Positions 16,828-24,991 of a stretch of 64,000 bases of DNA are shown here, in pieces. The notes beneath the pieces are model-generated. The model had not been told where the DNA came from. It ran no database searches and worked only from the letters and a program-made list of their open reading frames with translations. The number at the start of each line of letters is the position of its first letter. Position 1 is the stretch's first letter. The stretch spans positions 558,001 to 622,000 of the forward strand of contig JACKDV010000003.1 of assembly GCA_020633315.1 (NCBI GenBank), read 5' to 3'. The DNA comes from Myxococcales bacterium (GTDB taxonomy: Bacteria > Myxococcota_A > Polyangia > Nannocystales > Nannocystaceae). The position numbers and the translations under genes are program-made.

Positions 16828-18963
16828 CTAGCGACGTCGCCGTCGCAGGTCGAGGTTGGTCTCGAGCGAGAGGTAGACCCCCAGCCGCGGCCAGCTGCTG
16901 CGCAGCACCTCGCCGTCGAGCTCGGTGCGGACGTAGGGCGCCCGCAGGGTGCGGACGCCGAGGTCGAGGCCCCAGCCGCCGACCGACAGGCCCAGGCCGC
17001 CCAGGGCGTCGCCGGTGGTGCGCAGGCCGTCCACCCAGCCCAGGCTGCCCCCCAGGCCGAGCGAGGCGAACAGCAGCACCTCGGTGGGTCGCTTGCGCGC
17101 GAGCTCGGCGTAGAGCCGACCGATCGCCTCCACGGTGAGCATGCCGCCGTAGACCCGGCGCGTGCGCGCGGTGTCGCCCTCCTGGACCCGCTGCTCGAAC
17201 GACACCAGGGTGGGCGCGAGCCCCTTGAGCCACACCCCCACCCGGCCCTGGTCCGTGCGCCGGAAGAGGTTCAGCCACGAGGCCTGGAGCTGCCAGCTCC
17301 GGGCGAGGTCGCGGGGATCGAAGCCCAGCTGGATCGCCGGGTACGCGAAGGGCGACGGGCCGAGGTACTTGCTCCGCGAGCGCGACGTGGTGGAGGACGG
17401 CCGACGCAGCGGGTGCTCGTCGCTGAAGCGATAGAGCTGCTCGAGCCCCGGCCACGACGCCCACAGGGGAGCCGCGCCGCGCAGGCAGGCGCTGGGTCGC
17501 CCGCCCTCGCAGGCCCGGGCCAGCCACTGCTCGGCGGTGGGGCACGGCCCGTCGACGGCCTCGCAGGCGGGGGGCCGCAGCGCCGCCGCCTCGCAGGCCC
17601 GAGCGTCGCCCTGCTCGCAGGCCCGGGCCCACAGCTGCGCGGGCTCGATGTTGGTCACGTTGCTGCGCCGCAGCTCTCGCCATGCCTTGCGCGTGAGGCT
17701 GTCGGGCCGCGCCTGCTCGTCGAAGCGTCCCTCGTACAGCAGGAAGGCCAGGTGGGCGCAAGACCGGGCCCGCTGGGGCGCGGGCAGGTCCTCGTCCCGG
17801 CAGCGACGGCTGGCCTCGTTGGCCTGCGCGTGGGTGAGCTCGACGATCTCGGGCGGATCCTGCTCGGCGGAGTACAGCAGCAGGCCCACCGCGGTCGACG
17901 TGGCATCCACCTCGATCGCGGTGGGCGGCCGGGTCGGCAGCGCGGGCACCCTCGCGCACACCAAGTCGCCCACGCGCGCCCCGTACTCCACGAGGGTGGG
18001 CTCGACCCCGCCCAGGCCGTCCTCGCGGCGCTCGTCGTCGCAGGCCTCGTGGGCCTGGCCGCCCTGGCGCCGCGTGGTCTCGGCCGGGGGCTCGTCGCAG
18101 CCGAGCTCGGGCGTGGTGGTCCACAGCTCCAGGGCCAGCTCGGGTACCCGCGAGTCGATGCGCACGCACGCCGGCCGCGGCGGCAGCCGCAGCTCGAGGG
18201 AGCCATCGCGCCGGGCCGGCCCGCTCGCCCGCGCGCCGCAGCCGTCGCGCTGCTCGATGACCCAGCTCCCCGCCTCGAGCCGCAGCTCGACGGTCTTGCA
18301 CTGCGGCAGGTGATCGACGGCCGAGCAGCCCAGCTCGTAGCGGCCGGGCCCCGCCAGCTCCACCGTGATCGTGGTGCGGGCGGGGAACACCCGGCGGCGC
18401 AGCGACACCCAGGCCGGCGGCACCGATCGAACGGAGTCGGGGCTCGTCGCGCGGATGGGCTCGTCGGGCGCCGCCGCCCCTGGCTCGTCCACCCGCTCCA
18501 CCTCGAGATCGCAGGCCACCTCGCTGAGGTTGTGCACCTTGATCGGCACCAGCGGCACCAGCTCGTGCGCGATCACCTGCCGCCCGTTTCGCTCGATGCG
18601 GGCCCAGATCTTCGCCGGCTCGAAGCCGTCCTTGCGCAGCTCCACGAGGGTGAGCTTGGGCTCGATCCGCTGCCGGTGGGTGTAGTCGGTGACCGCCTGC
18701 GTGCCGTCCTTGCGCAGCAGCGGCTGGCCGTCGATGAAGATGGCCGCCCCCGGGGGCTCGGTGCGGAAGGTGATGCGCTGCGGCGAGGGGCGCGAGGGCG
18801 TGGTGGTGGGCTCCTCGCGGCAGGTGCCGTCGCTGTTGAAGCCGTAGGGGCACGGAGACGACGGCGCGGCCTCGGCCACGCGGGGCCACGACCCCAGCAG
18901 CACCCCGAGCAGCATCGCCAGCGCAACGGTGGCGCGATCGACGATGGGGCGGCGGCGATCCAC
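16828..18963 (-). CDS. Exported PEGA-domain protein with Sel1-like repeats and beta-rich C terminus
   Basis: A 711-residue envelope protein. It begins with a signal peptide (ATVALAMLLGVLLGSWPRVAEA), then a Cys-containing stretch, then a PEGA-type motif (TEPPGAAIFIDGQ) usual in surface-anchored proteins. Around residues 430-500 are short Sel1/MORN-like units (ARACEQGDARACEAAAL, ARACEGGRPSACLRGA). The last ~220 residues are rich in alternating hydrophobic strands, suggesting a beta-barrel or beta-sandwich. The start is GTG at 18963 with GGAG seven bases upstream. It converges with the nucleotidyltransferase gene and diverges from the next PLP-enzyme gene. Function is unknown. Confidence 0.75.
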   Translation of the reverse strand: MDRRRPIVDRATVALAMLLGVLLGSWPRVAEAAPSSPCPYGFNSDGTCREEPTTTPSRPSPQRITFRTEPPGAAIFIDGQPLLRKDGTQAVTDYTHRQRIEPKLTLVELRKDGFEPAKIWARIERNGRQVIAHELVPLVPIKVHNLSEVACDLEVERVDEPGAAAPDEPIRATSPDSVRSVPPAWVSLRRRVFPARTTITVELAGPGRYELGCSAVDHLPQCKTVELRLEAGSWVIEQRDGCGARASGPARRDGSLELRLPPRPACVRIDSRVPELALELWTTTPELGCDEPPAETTRRQGGQAHEACDDERREDGLGGVEPTLVEYGARVGDLVCARVPALPTRPPTAIEVDATSTAVGLLLYSAEQDPPEIVELTHAQANEASRRCRDEDLPAPQRARSCAHLAFLLYEGRFDEQARPDSLTRKAWRELRRSNVTNIEPAQLWARACEQGDARACEAAALRPPACEAVDGPCPTAEQWLARACEGGRPSACLRGAAPLWASWPGLEQLYRFSDEHPLRRPSSTTSRSRSKYLGPSPFAYPAIQLGFDPRDLARSWQLQASWLNLFRRTDQGRVGVWLKGLAPTLVSFEQRVQEGDTARTRRVYGGMLTVEAIGRLYAELARKRPTEVLLFASLGLGGSLGWVDGLRTTGDALGGLGLSVGGWGLDLGVRTLRAPYVRTELDGEVLRSSWPRLGVYLSLETNLDLRRRRR

Positions 18964-19075
18964 GGCGCTCTCCTATGTCGCATGCAGGCGATCGAGCGTC
19001 CAGGGGGCCGTGGGCCGGCTCCCGAGTGCGTGCGCCGACCCACGAGGGCTCGGTGCTAGATTCGCCGCAGCCGCG

Positions 19076-20236
19076 ATGACCAAGCCCGCCTACGACCCCA
19101 AGCTCGCCCGCTATCGCGAGGACTATCCCATCCTGGCGACCAGCGTGTACATGAACAGCAACAGCATGGGCGCGATGCCCCGCCGGGCGCGGGACGCGAT
19201 GACGACCTACCTCGACACCTGGGAGCGCGAGGGGGTGGAGGCCTGGGATCACTGGATCCCGTTCGTGGGCGAGACGGGCGACGCGGCGGCGCGGCTGTTC
19301 GGGGGCGAGCCCGGGCACACCGCCCTCAACCAGAACGTCGCCTACTTCCAGGCCGCGATCGCGGGCACGGTGGACTGGTCGGGCCCACGCAACAAGGTGG
19401 TGACCGAGGCGCTGATGTTCCCCAACGTGCTCTATGTGTGGGAGCGCTTCACCCGGCTGGGGGCCGACCTGTGCCTGGTCCCCTCGGACGACGGCATGGA
19501 CGTGCCCACCGAGCGCATCCTCGAGGCGATCGACGAGCGGACGGCCATCGTCACCATCTCGCACGCCATCTACGTCTCGGGGGCGCTGCTCGACGTGGGG
19601 GCGATCTGCCGCCGTGCCCACGAGGTGGGGGCCAAGGTGATCGTCGACGTCTACCAGACCCTCGGCGCGGTCCCCATCGACGCCAAGGCCTGGGACGCCG
19701 ACTTCGTGGTGGGCGGCAGCCACAAGTGGCTGTGCGGCGGGCCGGGCACCGCGTTCCTCTACGCCAAGCCCGGGGTGCTGCAGGGCATGGAGCCGCTGAG
19801 CACGGGCTGGATGGCGCACGCCGATCCCTTCGCCTTCGAGCCCGCCCCCATCCGCTACGCGGAGGGAGCCCGCCGGCTGTGGAGCGGCACGCCCTCGGTC
19901 CCCGCCTACTTCATCGCGCGCGAGGCCTACCGCAACCTCGAGGAGATCGGGGCCGAGCGGATCCGGGCCCACAACCTCGCGCTGGCCAGCATCATCATCG
20001 AGCGCGCCCAGGCGGCCGGCCTCACCATCCACTCGCCGCTCGAGCACGATCGCCGCACCGGCTTCGTGGCGGTCGACTTCCCGGGCAGCGAGCGCGTGAG
20101 CAAGCAGCTCGTGGAGGAGCGCTACAAGCACGACTGGCGGCCGGGCTGCGGCCTGCGCATCGGCCCGCACTTCTACAACACCGACGACGAGGTCCATCGC
20201 TTCATGGATCGCGTGATCGAGCTGGCCAAGCGCTGA
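19076..20236 (+). CDS. Aminotransferase class V / kynureninase-like PLP enzyme
   Basis: A 386-residue fold-type I PLP enzyme. The Schiff-base lysine is K217 in GGSHKWLCGGPG, the kynureninase signature. An aspartate typical of PLP pyridine binding occurs in VIVDVYQTLGAVP. The N terminus (YPILATSVYMNSNSMGAMP) also matches kynureninase-like proteins. Kynureninase cleaves kynurenine or 3-hydroxykynurenine, but selenocysteine-lyase-like relatives share these motifs, so the substrate is open. The upstream frame is longer; I chose ATG 19076 because homologous sequence begins there. It stands alone, divergent from the PEGA-domain gene. Confidence 0.82.
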   Translation: MTKPAYDPKLARYREDYPILATSVYMNSNSMGAMPRRARDAMTTYLDTWEREGVEAWDHWIPFVGETGDAAARLFGGEPGHTALNQNVAYFQAAIAGTVDWSGPRNKVVTEALMFPNVLYVWERFTRLGADLCLVPSDDGMDVPTERILEAIDERTAIVTISHAIYVSGALLDVGAICRRAHEVGAKVIVDVYQTLGAVPIDAKAWDADFVVGGSHKWLCGGPGTAFLYAKPGVLQGMEPLSTGWMAHADPFAFEPAPIRYAEGARRLWSGTPSVPAYFIAREAYRNLEEIGAERIRAHNLALASIIIERAQAAGLTIHSPLEHDRRTGFVAVDFPGSERVSKQLVEERYKHDWRPGCGLRIGPHFYNTDDEVHRFMDRVIELAKR

Positions 20237-20324
20237 CAGAACGCCGTTGTCGCCCGCCGGGCCGGGCTCGGTGACACCGACGCGGCCGCCCGGTGTTCGA
20301 AGCCCCCTCTACGGATCCTCCGTC

Positions 20325-21383
20325 ATGACTTGCCATACTCGAGCCCCCTTCACCTCCTGCTTGCCCCTCGCCCTGCTGCTGGCCGCCTGCCCGGCGCCGG
20401 AGGCCGATGACTCCACCGACGGCACCGGCTCCGACGGCGGCGGCTCGAGCACCGTCGCGGTCGACGGCACCGGCCCCGACGGCACCGGCTCGACCACCGC
20501 GGCCACCGACGACGGGGTCGACTCGTCCACCGGGGAGTCCCCCGGCGACGACGCCCTCGAGCTGCTCGAGCGCCTGCCCGGCCTGTGGATCGCCCCCGTC
20601 ACCTCCACCACCTCGGTGGGCGACTTCCCCATCATGGCGATGGACATGCGCCCCGCCGACGATCGCACGATCTTCTCGCGGGTCGATCTCGACGCGGGCA
20701 ACAACCTGCGCTTCGCCTTCACCGTGGAGGAGGTCGACGGCGCTCCCACCCTGATCTTCCGCAACGGCGGCTACTTCCTGGGGATCCTGCGGGACACCCG
20801 GACCGCGCTGATGGAGCACGACCCCGAGGCCGAGACCTGGCGCTTCTGCGCGATCGCGGGCGGCTGCGGCTACGTGGAGGCGCTGGTCGACCTCAGCGGT
20901 GACCAGCTCGACATGACCGCCTGGGTCATGGGCCGGCCGCACATGCACTGGGTGGGCATGCTCGCCGAGGAGCGGCCGCTCGACGGCCCCTTCCCCTACG
21001 ACGAGACCCCCGGCAGCACCGACGATCCCTTCCCCGCCATGCCCACGCTGCGGGTGACGCTGTCGTGGGCCGATCCCCTGCCCGAGCCCACCGAGGCGTG
21101 GATCATCCTGAGCACCACCGACTGCGGGCTGGTGCCGGGGAGCTGCTCGCCCAGCCGCTTCCTGCGGGGCACGGCCGAGACCGGGGCAACCTCGATCGAG
21201 CTCACCCTCGATCAGATCCACGCAGGGGACTACCGGGGCAACGCGGTGCTCGATCGCAACGGCAACCTGGGCGGCACGCTGTTCCCGGACAACGGAGATC
21301 TGGTGTCGATCCCCAACCAGGCGGTCACCGTGGCCGACATGGGTGAGTCGAGCGCGTCGATCTCGCTGCTGGTGGAGCTGTAG
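20325..21383 (+). CDS. Lipoprotein with Asp/Ser/Thr/Gly-rich linker, function unknown
   Basis: A 352-residue predicted lipoprotein. A short signal peptide ends in the lipobox LLLAAC, followed by ~45 residues of D/S/T/G/A repeats serving as a spacer. The folded part (~residues 65-352) begins LELLERLPGLWIAPV and ends in a beta-rich section containing DRNGNLGGTLFPDNGD, possibly calcium-binding-like. No catalytic motif is recognised. ATG 20325 is preferred over upstream in-frame starts because it places the signal peptide at the N terminus. Confidence 0.75.
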   Translation: MTCHTRAPFTSCLPLALLLAACPAPEADDSTDGTGSDGGGSSTVAVDGTGPDGTGSTTAATDDGVDSSTGESPGDDALELLERLPGLWIAPVTSTTSVGDFPIMAMDMRPADDRTIFSRVDLDAGNNLRFAFTVEEVDGAPTLIFRNGGYFLGILRDTRTALMEHDPEAETWRFCAIAGGCGYVEALVDLSGDQLDMTAWVMGRPHMHWVGMLAEERPLDGPFPYDETPGSTDDPFPAMPTLRVTLSWADPLPEPTEAWIILSTTDCGLVPGSCSPSRFLRGTAETGATSIELTLDQIHAGDYRGNAVLDRNGNLGGTLFPDNGDLVSIPNQAVTVADMGESSASISLLVEL

Positions 21384-21406
21384 CCGGGCCCCGGGCTGCG
21401 GATGTT

Positions 21407-21433
21407 GCCGGCGGGACTGCAGGTTCCGCCGGC
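21407..21433 (+). terminator. Hairpin downstream of the 20325-21383 lipoprotein gene
   Basis: An 8-bp perfect stem (GCCGGCGG/CCGCCGGC; 21407-21414 with 21426-21433) and an 11-base loop lie 24 bp after the stop codon. There is no T tract, so termination activity is only suggested. Confidence 0.4.
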
Positions 21434-21493
21434 CCGTGTCCCCGCGGATCCGCGCGTGCCTGCGAATTGACGACGCCACGGGCATCGTCGTCG

Positions 21494-21510
21494 CTGGCAC
21501 GGGCCTTGCT
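21494..21510 (+). promoter_or_regulatory. Sigma-54 (RpoN) promoter
   Basis: The sequence CTGGCACGGGCCTTGCT matches the -24/-12 consensus YTGGCACG-N4-TTGCW at every defined position, with GG (21496-21497) and GC (21508-21509) separated by the required 10 bases. It lies 54 bp upstream of the cytochrome c peroxidase-like gene, leaving a leader with a GGGAG ribosome site. An inverted repeat GACGACG/CGTCGTC (21469-21475, 21486-21492) abuts the -24 box. Such promoters need an AAA+ enhancer-binding protein; none is encoded in the window. Confidence 0.75.
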
Positions 21511-21564
21511 CCTCTCGTTGGTCAGGCGCCACCTACTCCCTTCCGGCGCCGGGAGCAACGACCG

Positions 21565-22905
21565 ATGCACGCACGAACCTGGCTGCTCGCCGCGATGGCC
21601 CTGACCCTGCCCGCTGGCTGCGACGATCCCACGCCCCCGATGGGCGACCCCGGTGAGACCGATGCCGCGACCGAAGGTGGCGGCAGCGAGGCCGGCGACG
21701 GCTCCACCGGCGGCGAGGCGACCGATGGCAGCGACGGCAGCCAAGACGGCAGCTCCGACGACACCGCGGGCGAGTCCACGGGCGACGGGCCCAGCGATGG
21801 CTACCCGCCCGAGGTGGAGGAGGTGCTCGACCTGCCGTGGCCGCCCTACGACTACGACGAGCCGCTGCCCGCCCACTTCCAGGCCCCGCCGGTGCAGGGC
21901 ATGGACAACACCCCAAGCGACAACGAGATCACCGACGCGGGCGCGACCCTGGGGCGGGTGCTGTTCTACGACCGCACGCTCTCGGCCAACCACACGATCT
22001 CGTGCAGCTCGTGCCACGGCCAGGCCAACGGCTTCACCGACACCGCCACCTTCAGCGAGGGCTTCGACGGCGGGCTGACCGGGCGCAACTCGATGTCGAT
22101 CGCCAACGCGCGCTTCTACGCGCCGGGGCACTTCTTCTGGGACGAGCGCGCCGACACCCTCGAGGACCAGGTGCTGATGCCGATCCAGAACGAGGTGGAG
22201 ATGGGCCTCACCCTCGAGGAGCTGGTGGACCGCGTGTCCGCGCAGCCGTACTACCCGGCGCTGTTCGAGGATGCGTTCGGCGATCCCGACGTGGACACCC
22301 AGCGGATCTCGTGGGCGCTGGCCCAGTTCGTGCGCTCGATCTCGTCGTACCGCAGCCCCTGGGACGAGGGCATCGAGGCCGGGGGCACGCCCGGCGGTCC
22401 CTTCCCCAACTACTCGGCGCAGGAGAACCGCGGCAAGGACGTGTTCTTCGGGCCGGGGCGCTGCGCGGTGTGTCACCTCGGTCAGCCGGGCCCGCCCCCG
22501 CCTCCGGGCGCCCCGCTGCCCAACGTGGCGATCTTCATGCTGAACGAGGCCGCCAACAACGGGCTCGATGCCGCGCTGGTCAACGACGACAACGGCCTGG
22601 GCGACGTGACCGGCGACCCGGGCCTCAACGGCGTGTTCAAGTCGCCCTCGCTGCGCAACGTGGAGCTGACGGCTCCCTACATGCACGACGGTCGCTTCAG
22701 CACCCTGCGCGAGGTCATCGACCACTACGACAGCGGCGTGGAGGACCACCCCAACCTCGACCCGCGCCTGCGCGCGCCCGACGGGTCCCCGCAGCGGCTG
22801 AACCTGAGCGAGGCAGACAAGGACGCGCTCGAGGCGTTCCTGCGCACGCTGACCGACGACGCGCTGATCGAGGATCCGCGCTTCTCCGACCCGTTCCGGG
22901 AGTGA
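21565..22905 (+). CDS. Di-heme cytochrome c peroxidase/MauG-family lipoprotein
   Basis: A 446-residue lipoprotein. The lipobox LPAGC ends a signal peptide and is followed by a ~50-residue D/G/S/T/E linker. The catalytic part has two c-type heme sites, CSSCH (147-151) and CAVCH (300-304), and family landmarks such as LGRVLFYDRTLSANHTISC and FKSPSLRNVELTAPYMHDG. The family reduces hydrogen peroxide or oxidises protein partners in the periplasm; which applies here cannot be told. ATG 21565 follows GGGAG at 21551-21555. A sigma-54 promoter upstream suggests tight, activator-dependent expression. A strong hairpin follows the gene. Confidence 0.9.
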   Translation: MHARTWLLAAMALTLPAGCDDPTPPMGDPGETDAATEGGGSEAGDGSTGGEATDGSDGSQDGSSDDTAGESTGDGPSDGYPPEVEEVLDLPWPPYDYDEPLPAHFQAPPVQGMDNTPSDNEITDAGATLGRVLFYDRTLSANHTISCSSCHGQANGFTDTATFSEGFDGGLTGRNSMSIANARFYAPGHFFWDERADTLEDQVLMPIQNEVEMGLTLEELVDRVSAQPYYPALFEDAFGDPDVDTQRISWALAQFVRSISSYRSPWDEGIEAGGTPGGPFPNYSAQENRGKDVFFGPGRCAVCHLGQPGPPPPPGAPLPNVAIFMLNEAANNGLDAALVNDDNGLGDVTGDPGLNGVFKSPSLRNVELTAPYMHDGRFSTLREVIDHYDSGVEDHPNLDPRLRAPDGSPQRLNLSEADKDALEAFLRTLTDDALIEDPRFSDPFRE

Positions 22906-22919
22906 CGAGCACCGGGGGA

Positions 22920-22960
22920 CCCTGGGCCGCCCCGGCGGGGGCATGGGGGGCGGCCCAGGG
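22920..22960 (+). terminator. Strong GC hairpin after the cytochrome c peroxidase-like gene
   Basis: A 14-bp perfect stem (22920-22933 with 22947-22960) with a 13-base loop, 15 bp past the stop codon. No T tract follows. Its placement between two same-strand genes with a separate promoter downstream supports a terminator or 3'-end stabiliser. Confidence 0.65.
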
Positions 22961-22966
22961 GCCGAC

Positions 22967-22995
22967 TTCCGGTCGCGAGCCCGCTGTCCTATAGC
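22967..22995 (+). promoter_or_regulatory. Sigma-70-type promoter, leaderless, for the four-TM protein gene
   Basis: TTCCGG (22967-22972), a 17-bp spacer and TATAGC (22990-22995). The -10 ends 6 bases before the GTG start, so transcription should begin at or beside the start codon. No ribosome site is present. The -35 box is weak. Confidence 0.45.
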
Positions 22996-23001
22996 TGGAT
23001 C

Positions 23002-23409
23002 GTGATCGGTAGCTCCATCGTCTCGTCGCAGCAAGACGGCCTCGTCAAGCTCGCTCGCCATGCGCGAGTGGTGCTGGTGCTCATCGCCTCCCTGCAGGCG
23101 GGAGCCGCCGCGCTGCTCTACGTGGCGGGCGGTCCCGCCGAGGAGCCGCTCATCCTGCCCGCGATCGTCGGCGCGGTGCTCTACGGGGTGCTCGCGATCT
23201 GGGCCAGCTCGGCGCCGATGCCCGCGGTGATCGTGGGCCTGGTGCTCTACCTGAGCAGCATCGGGTACTCGGTGGCCCAGGGCGCCAGCCCCTTCGACGG
23301 GCTGCTCCTCAAGGGGATCATCCTGGTGCTCTTCGTCAACGGCCTGGGCGCGGCCCGCAACTACGACGACGCCAAGCGCCGGATCGCCCAGCAGGGCAGC
23401 CAGGACTGA
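23002..23409 (+). CDS. Small integral membrane protein, about four transmembrane helices
   Basis: A 135-residue protein of unknown function. Hydrophobic segments lie near residues 22-45, 49-68, 72-90 and 100-115, with a charged C-terminal tail (NYDDAKRRIAQQGSQD). The start is GTG 23002, immediately after a promoter-like -10 box, suggesting leaderless translation. It converges with the large lipoprotein gene; the stops are 21 bp apart. Confidence 0.65.
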   Translation: MIGSSIVSSQQDGLVKLARHARVVLVLIASLQAGAAALLYVAGGPAEEPLILPAIVGAVLYGVLAIWASSAPMPAVIVGLVLYLSSIGYSVAQGASPFDGLLLKGIILVLFVNGLGAARNYDDAKRRIAQQGSQD

Positions 23410-23430
23410 GGAGCCGCGCGAGGCGGCGGC

Positions 23431-24918
23431 CTAGCGCGGTCCCGCGGCGGCGAAGCGTCCCCGCAGCTGCTCGCCCGCGCCGTGGTTGAAGGTCACCTGG
23501 CCCGGGAACGGCTCGAGCTCGTCCACCCGCGACAGCGTGCCGTCGCCCGAGAGCACGAACAGCCCCCGCGGCGTGTCGTCGTCCTCGTCCGAGGAGATGC
23601 TGTAGAGCAGCGCGTTGCCGTCGTCGTCGATCGCGATGGGGCGCATGGGGATCCCGCCATAGAGCTCGGCCCCGAGCACCGAGACCCGCTGCACCTGGCC
23701 GTCCACCCCCTCGGGCGCGGTGACCTGGCCGTTGCACGAGCGCACCACCCAGTTGCCGCTGGGGCTCACCGCGAGCGCGTCGTAGTCGTTGCAGGGGGAC
23801 TGGATCCCGTTGATCATCCGCGGCCCCATCGCGTCCACCCGCACCAGGTCGCCCGAGGGCGCGCTCACCAGCAGCACCCGGCCGCGCCCGGCCAGCCTCG
23901 CCTCGACCCGCCCCGAGGGCTTGGCGATCGTCTGGGTGCGGTTGGCCCCGAGGTCCACCAGGTAGAGGCGGTGGGGATCGTCGAGCACCACCAGGTCGTC
24001 GTCGATCACGGCGAGCAGCGCGGCCGTCTCCTCGCCGGGACACACCAGCGGCACGGTCTCGACCGCCACCTCCTGCTCGGAGCTCGGCGCGTCCACCCAC
24101 GACCAGCGCAGCAGGTCGCAGCGCGAGCCCGCCATGGCGTAGAGCCAGCGGCCGCTGGGCGAGGGGCACAGGCGCTCGGGGCAGGCGGGCGGCACCAGGT
24201 AGCGCGTACCGTCCAGGGTCATGTTCATCCCCACCATGGTGCCCTGGGCCAGTGGGCGCAGATCGTCGACCACCGGGCCCTCGCCCCAGGCGCTGGGATA
24301 GGCGATGGCCTGCACCATGCCGGAGACCGCGGCCGGGCTGCCGCCCATCTCGGCGAGCACCATCACCGGCGCGTCGGTGGCGTGGTGCAGCGACCAGCGC
24401 TTGGACTCGTCGGCGGCCCGCGGCGGCCGCAGCGAGAGCAGGTCGAGCGCCCCGGGACCCGACAGCGGCGCCACCAGCCACAGCGGCAGGGGATCCTCCT
24501 CGAAGGTGAAGCGCTGCAGCAGCGCGTCGCCCCCCCGCGCGAAGAAGAACTCGCCCGGCAGCGCGCCCGGACCCGCGTCGGCCTGCGCCAGGGTCACCTG
24601 CCGTCCCGAGCTACGCTCGACCCACACGGTCGCGTCGTCGCCCGAGACCGCCACGCCCTGCCCGCGATCGTCCACCCCCACGTGGAGCAGATCGAGGCTG
24701 GTGCCGGGGATGTCGGGCACCACGGGCAGCTCGTCTCGATCGCCCGCGTCGTAGATCCGTACGTGGCGATTGCCTTGGTCGTCGGCCACCCCGTCGACCC
24801 AGACCGCGACCACGTCGACCATGGGCTCGCCGCAGCCCGTGGCTGCGAGCACGGCGAGCGCCAGCGCACGTCCCCGCGCGTAGCTCGCAATCGACCGCGG
24901 CCGCCCCTTCGTCCCCAT
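23431..24918 (-). CDS. Lipoprotein with probable beta-propeller (WD/TolB-like) domain
   Basis: A 495-residue predicted lipoprotein. ATG 24918 gives a signal peptide ending in LAVLAATGC; the open frame extends ~170 codons further upstream, but that part overlaps the N terminus of the divergent TPR gene and looks like shadow. The mature protein is built of repeated short strands with phrases such as GDDATVWVERSSGRQVTLAQ, SPSGRWLYAMAG and SPSGNWVVRSCNG, as in TolB or WD40-like propellers. No catalytic residues are apparent. It may be a surface sensor or scaffold. Confidence 0.72.
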   Translation of the reverse strand: MGTKGRPRSIASYARGRALALAVLAATGCGEPMVDVVAVWVDGVADDQGNRHVRIYDAGDRDELPVVPDIPGTSLDLLHVGVDDRGQGVAVSGDDATVWVERSSGRQVTLAQADAGPGALPGEFFFARGGDALLQRFTFEEDPLPLWLVAPLSGPGALDLLSLRPPRAADESKRWSLHHATDAPVMVLAEMGGSPAAVSGMVQAIAYPSAWGEGPVVDDLRPLAQGTMVGMNMTLDGTRYLVPPACPERLCPSPSGRWLYAMAGSRCDLLRWSWVDAPSSEQEVAVETVPLVCPGEETAALLAVIDDDLVVLDDPHRLYLVDLGANRTQTIAKPSGRVEARLAGRGRVLLVSAPSGDLVRVDAMGPRMINGIQSPCNDYDALAVSPSGNWVVRSCNGQVTAPEGVDGQVQRVSVLGAELYGGIPMRPIAIDDDGNALLYSISSDEDDDTPRGLFVLSGDGTLSRVDELEPFPGQVTFNHGAGEQLRGRFAAAGPR

Positions 24919-24991
24919 CGAGCCCCGCAACGGTACCAGCCCCGAAGACCGCCCGCGCCCTGCGCCCCCCTGCCTTGCACCGCTTTTCGCC

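Noticed and set aside
20237..20324. tRNA-like GGTGTTCGAAGCC segment near 20292
   Set aside because: It resembles a T-loop only; no matching acceptor, D or anticodon stems are found around it.
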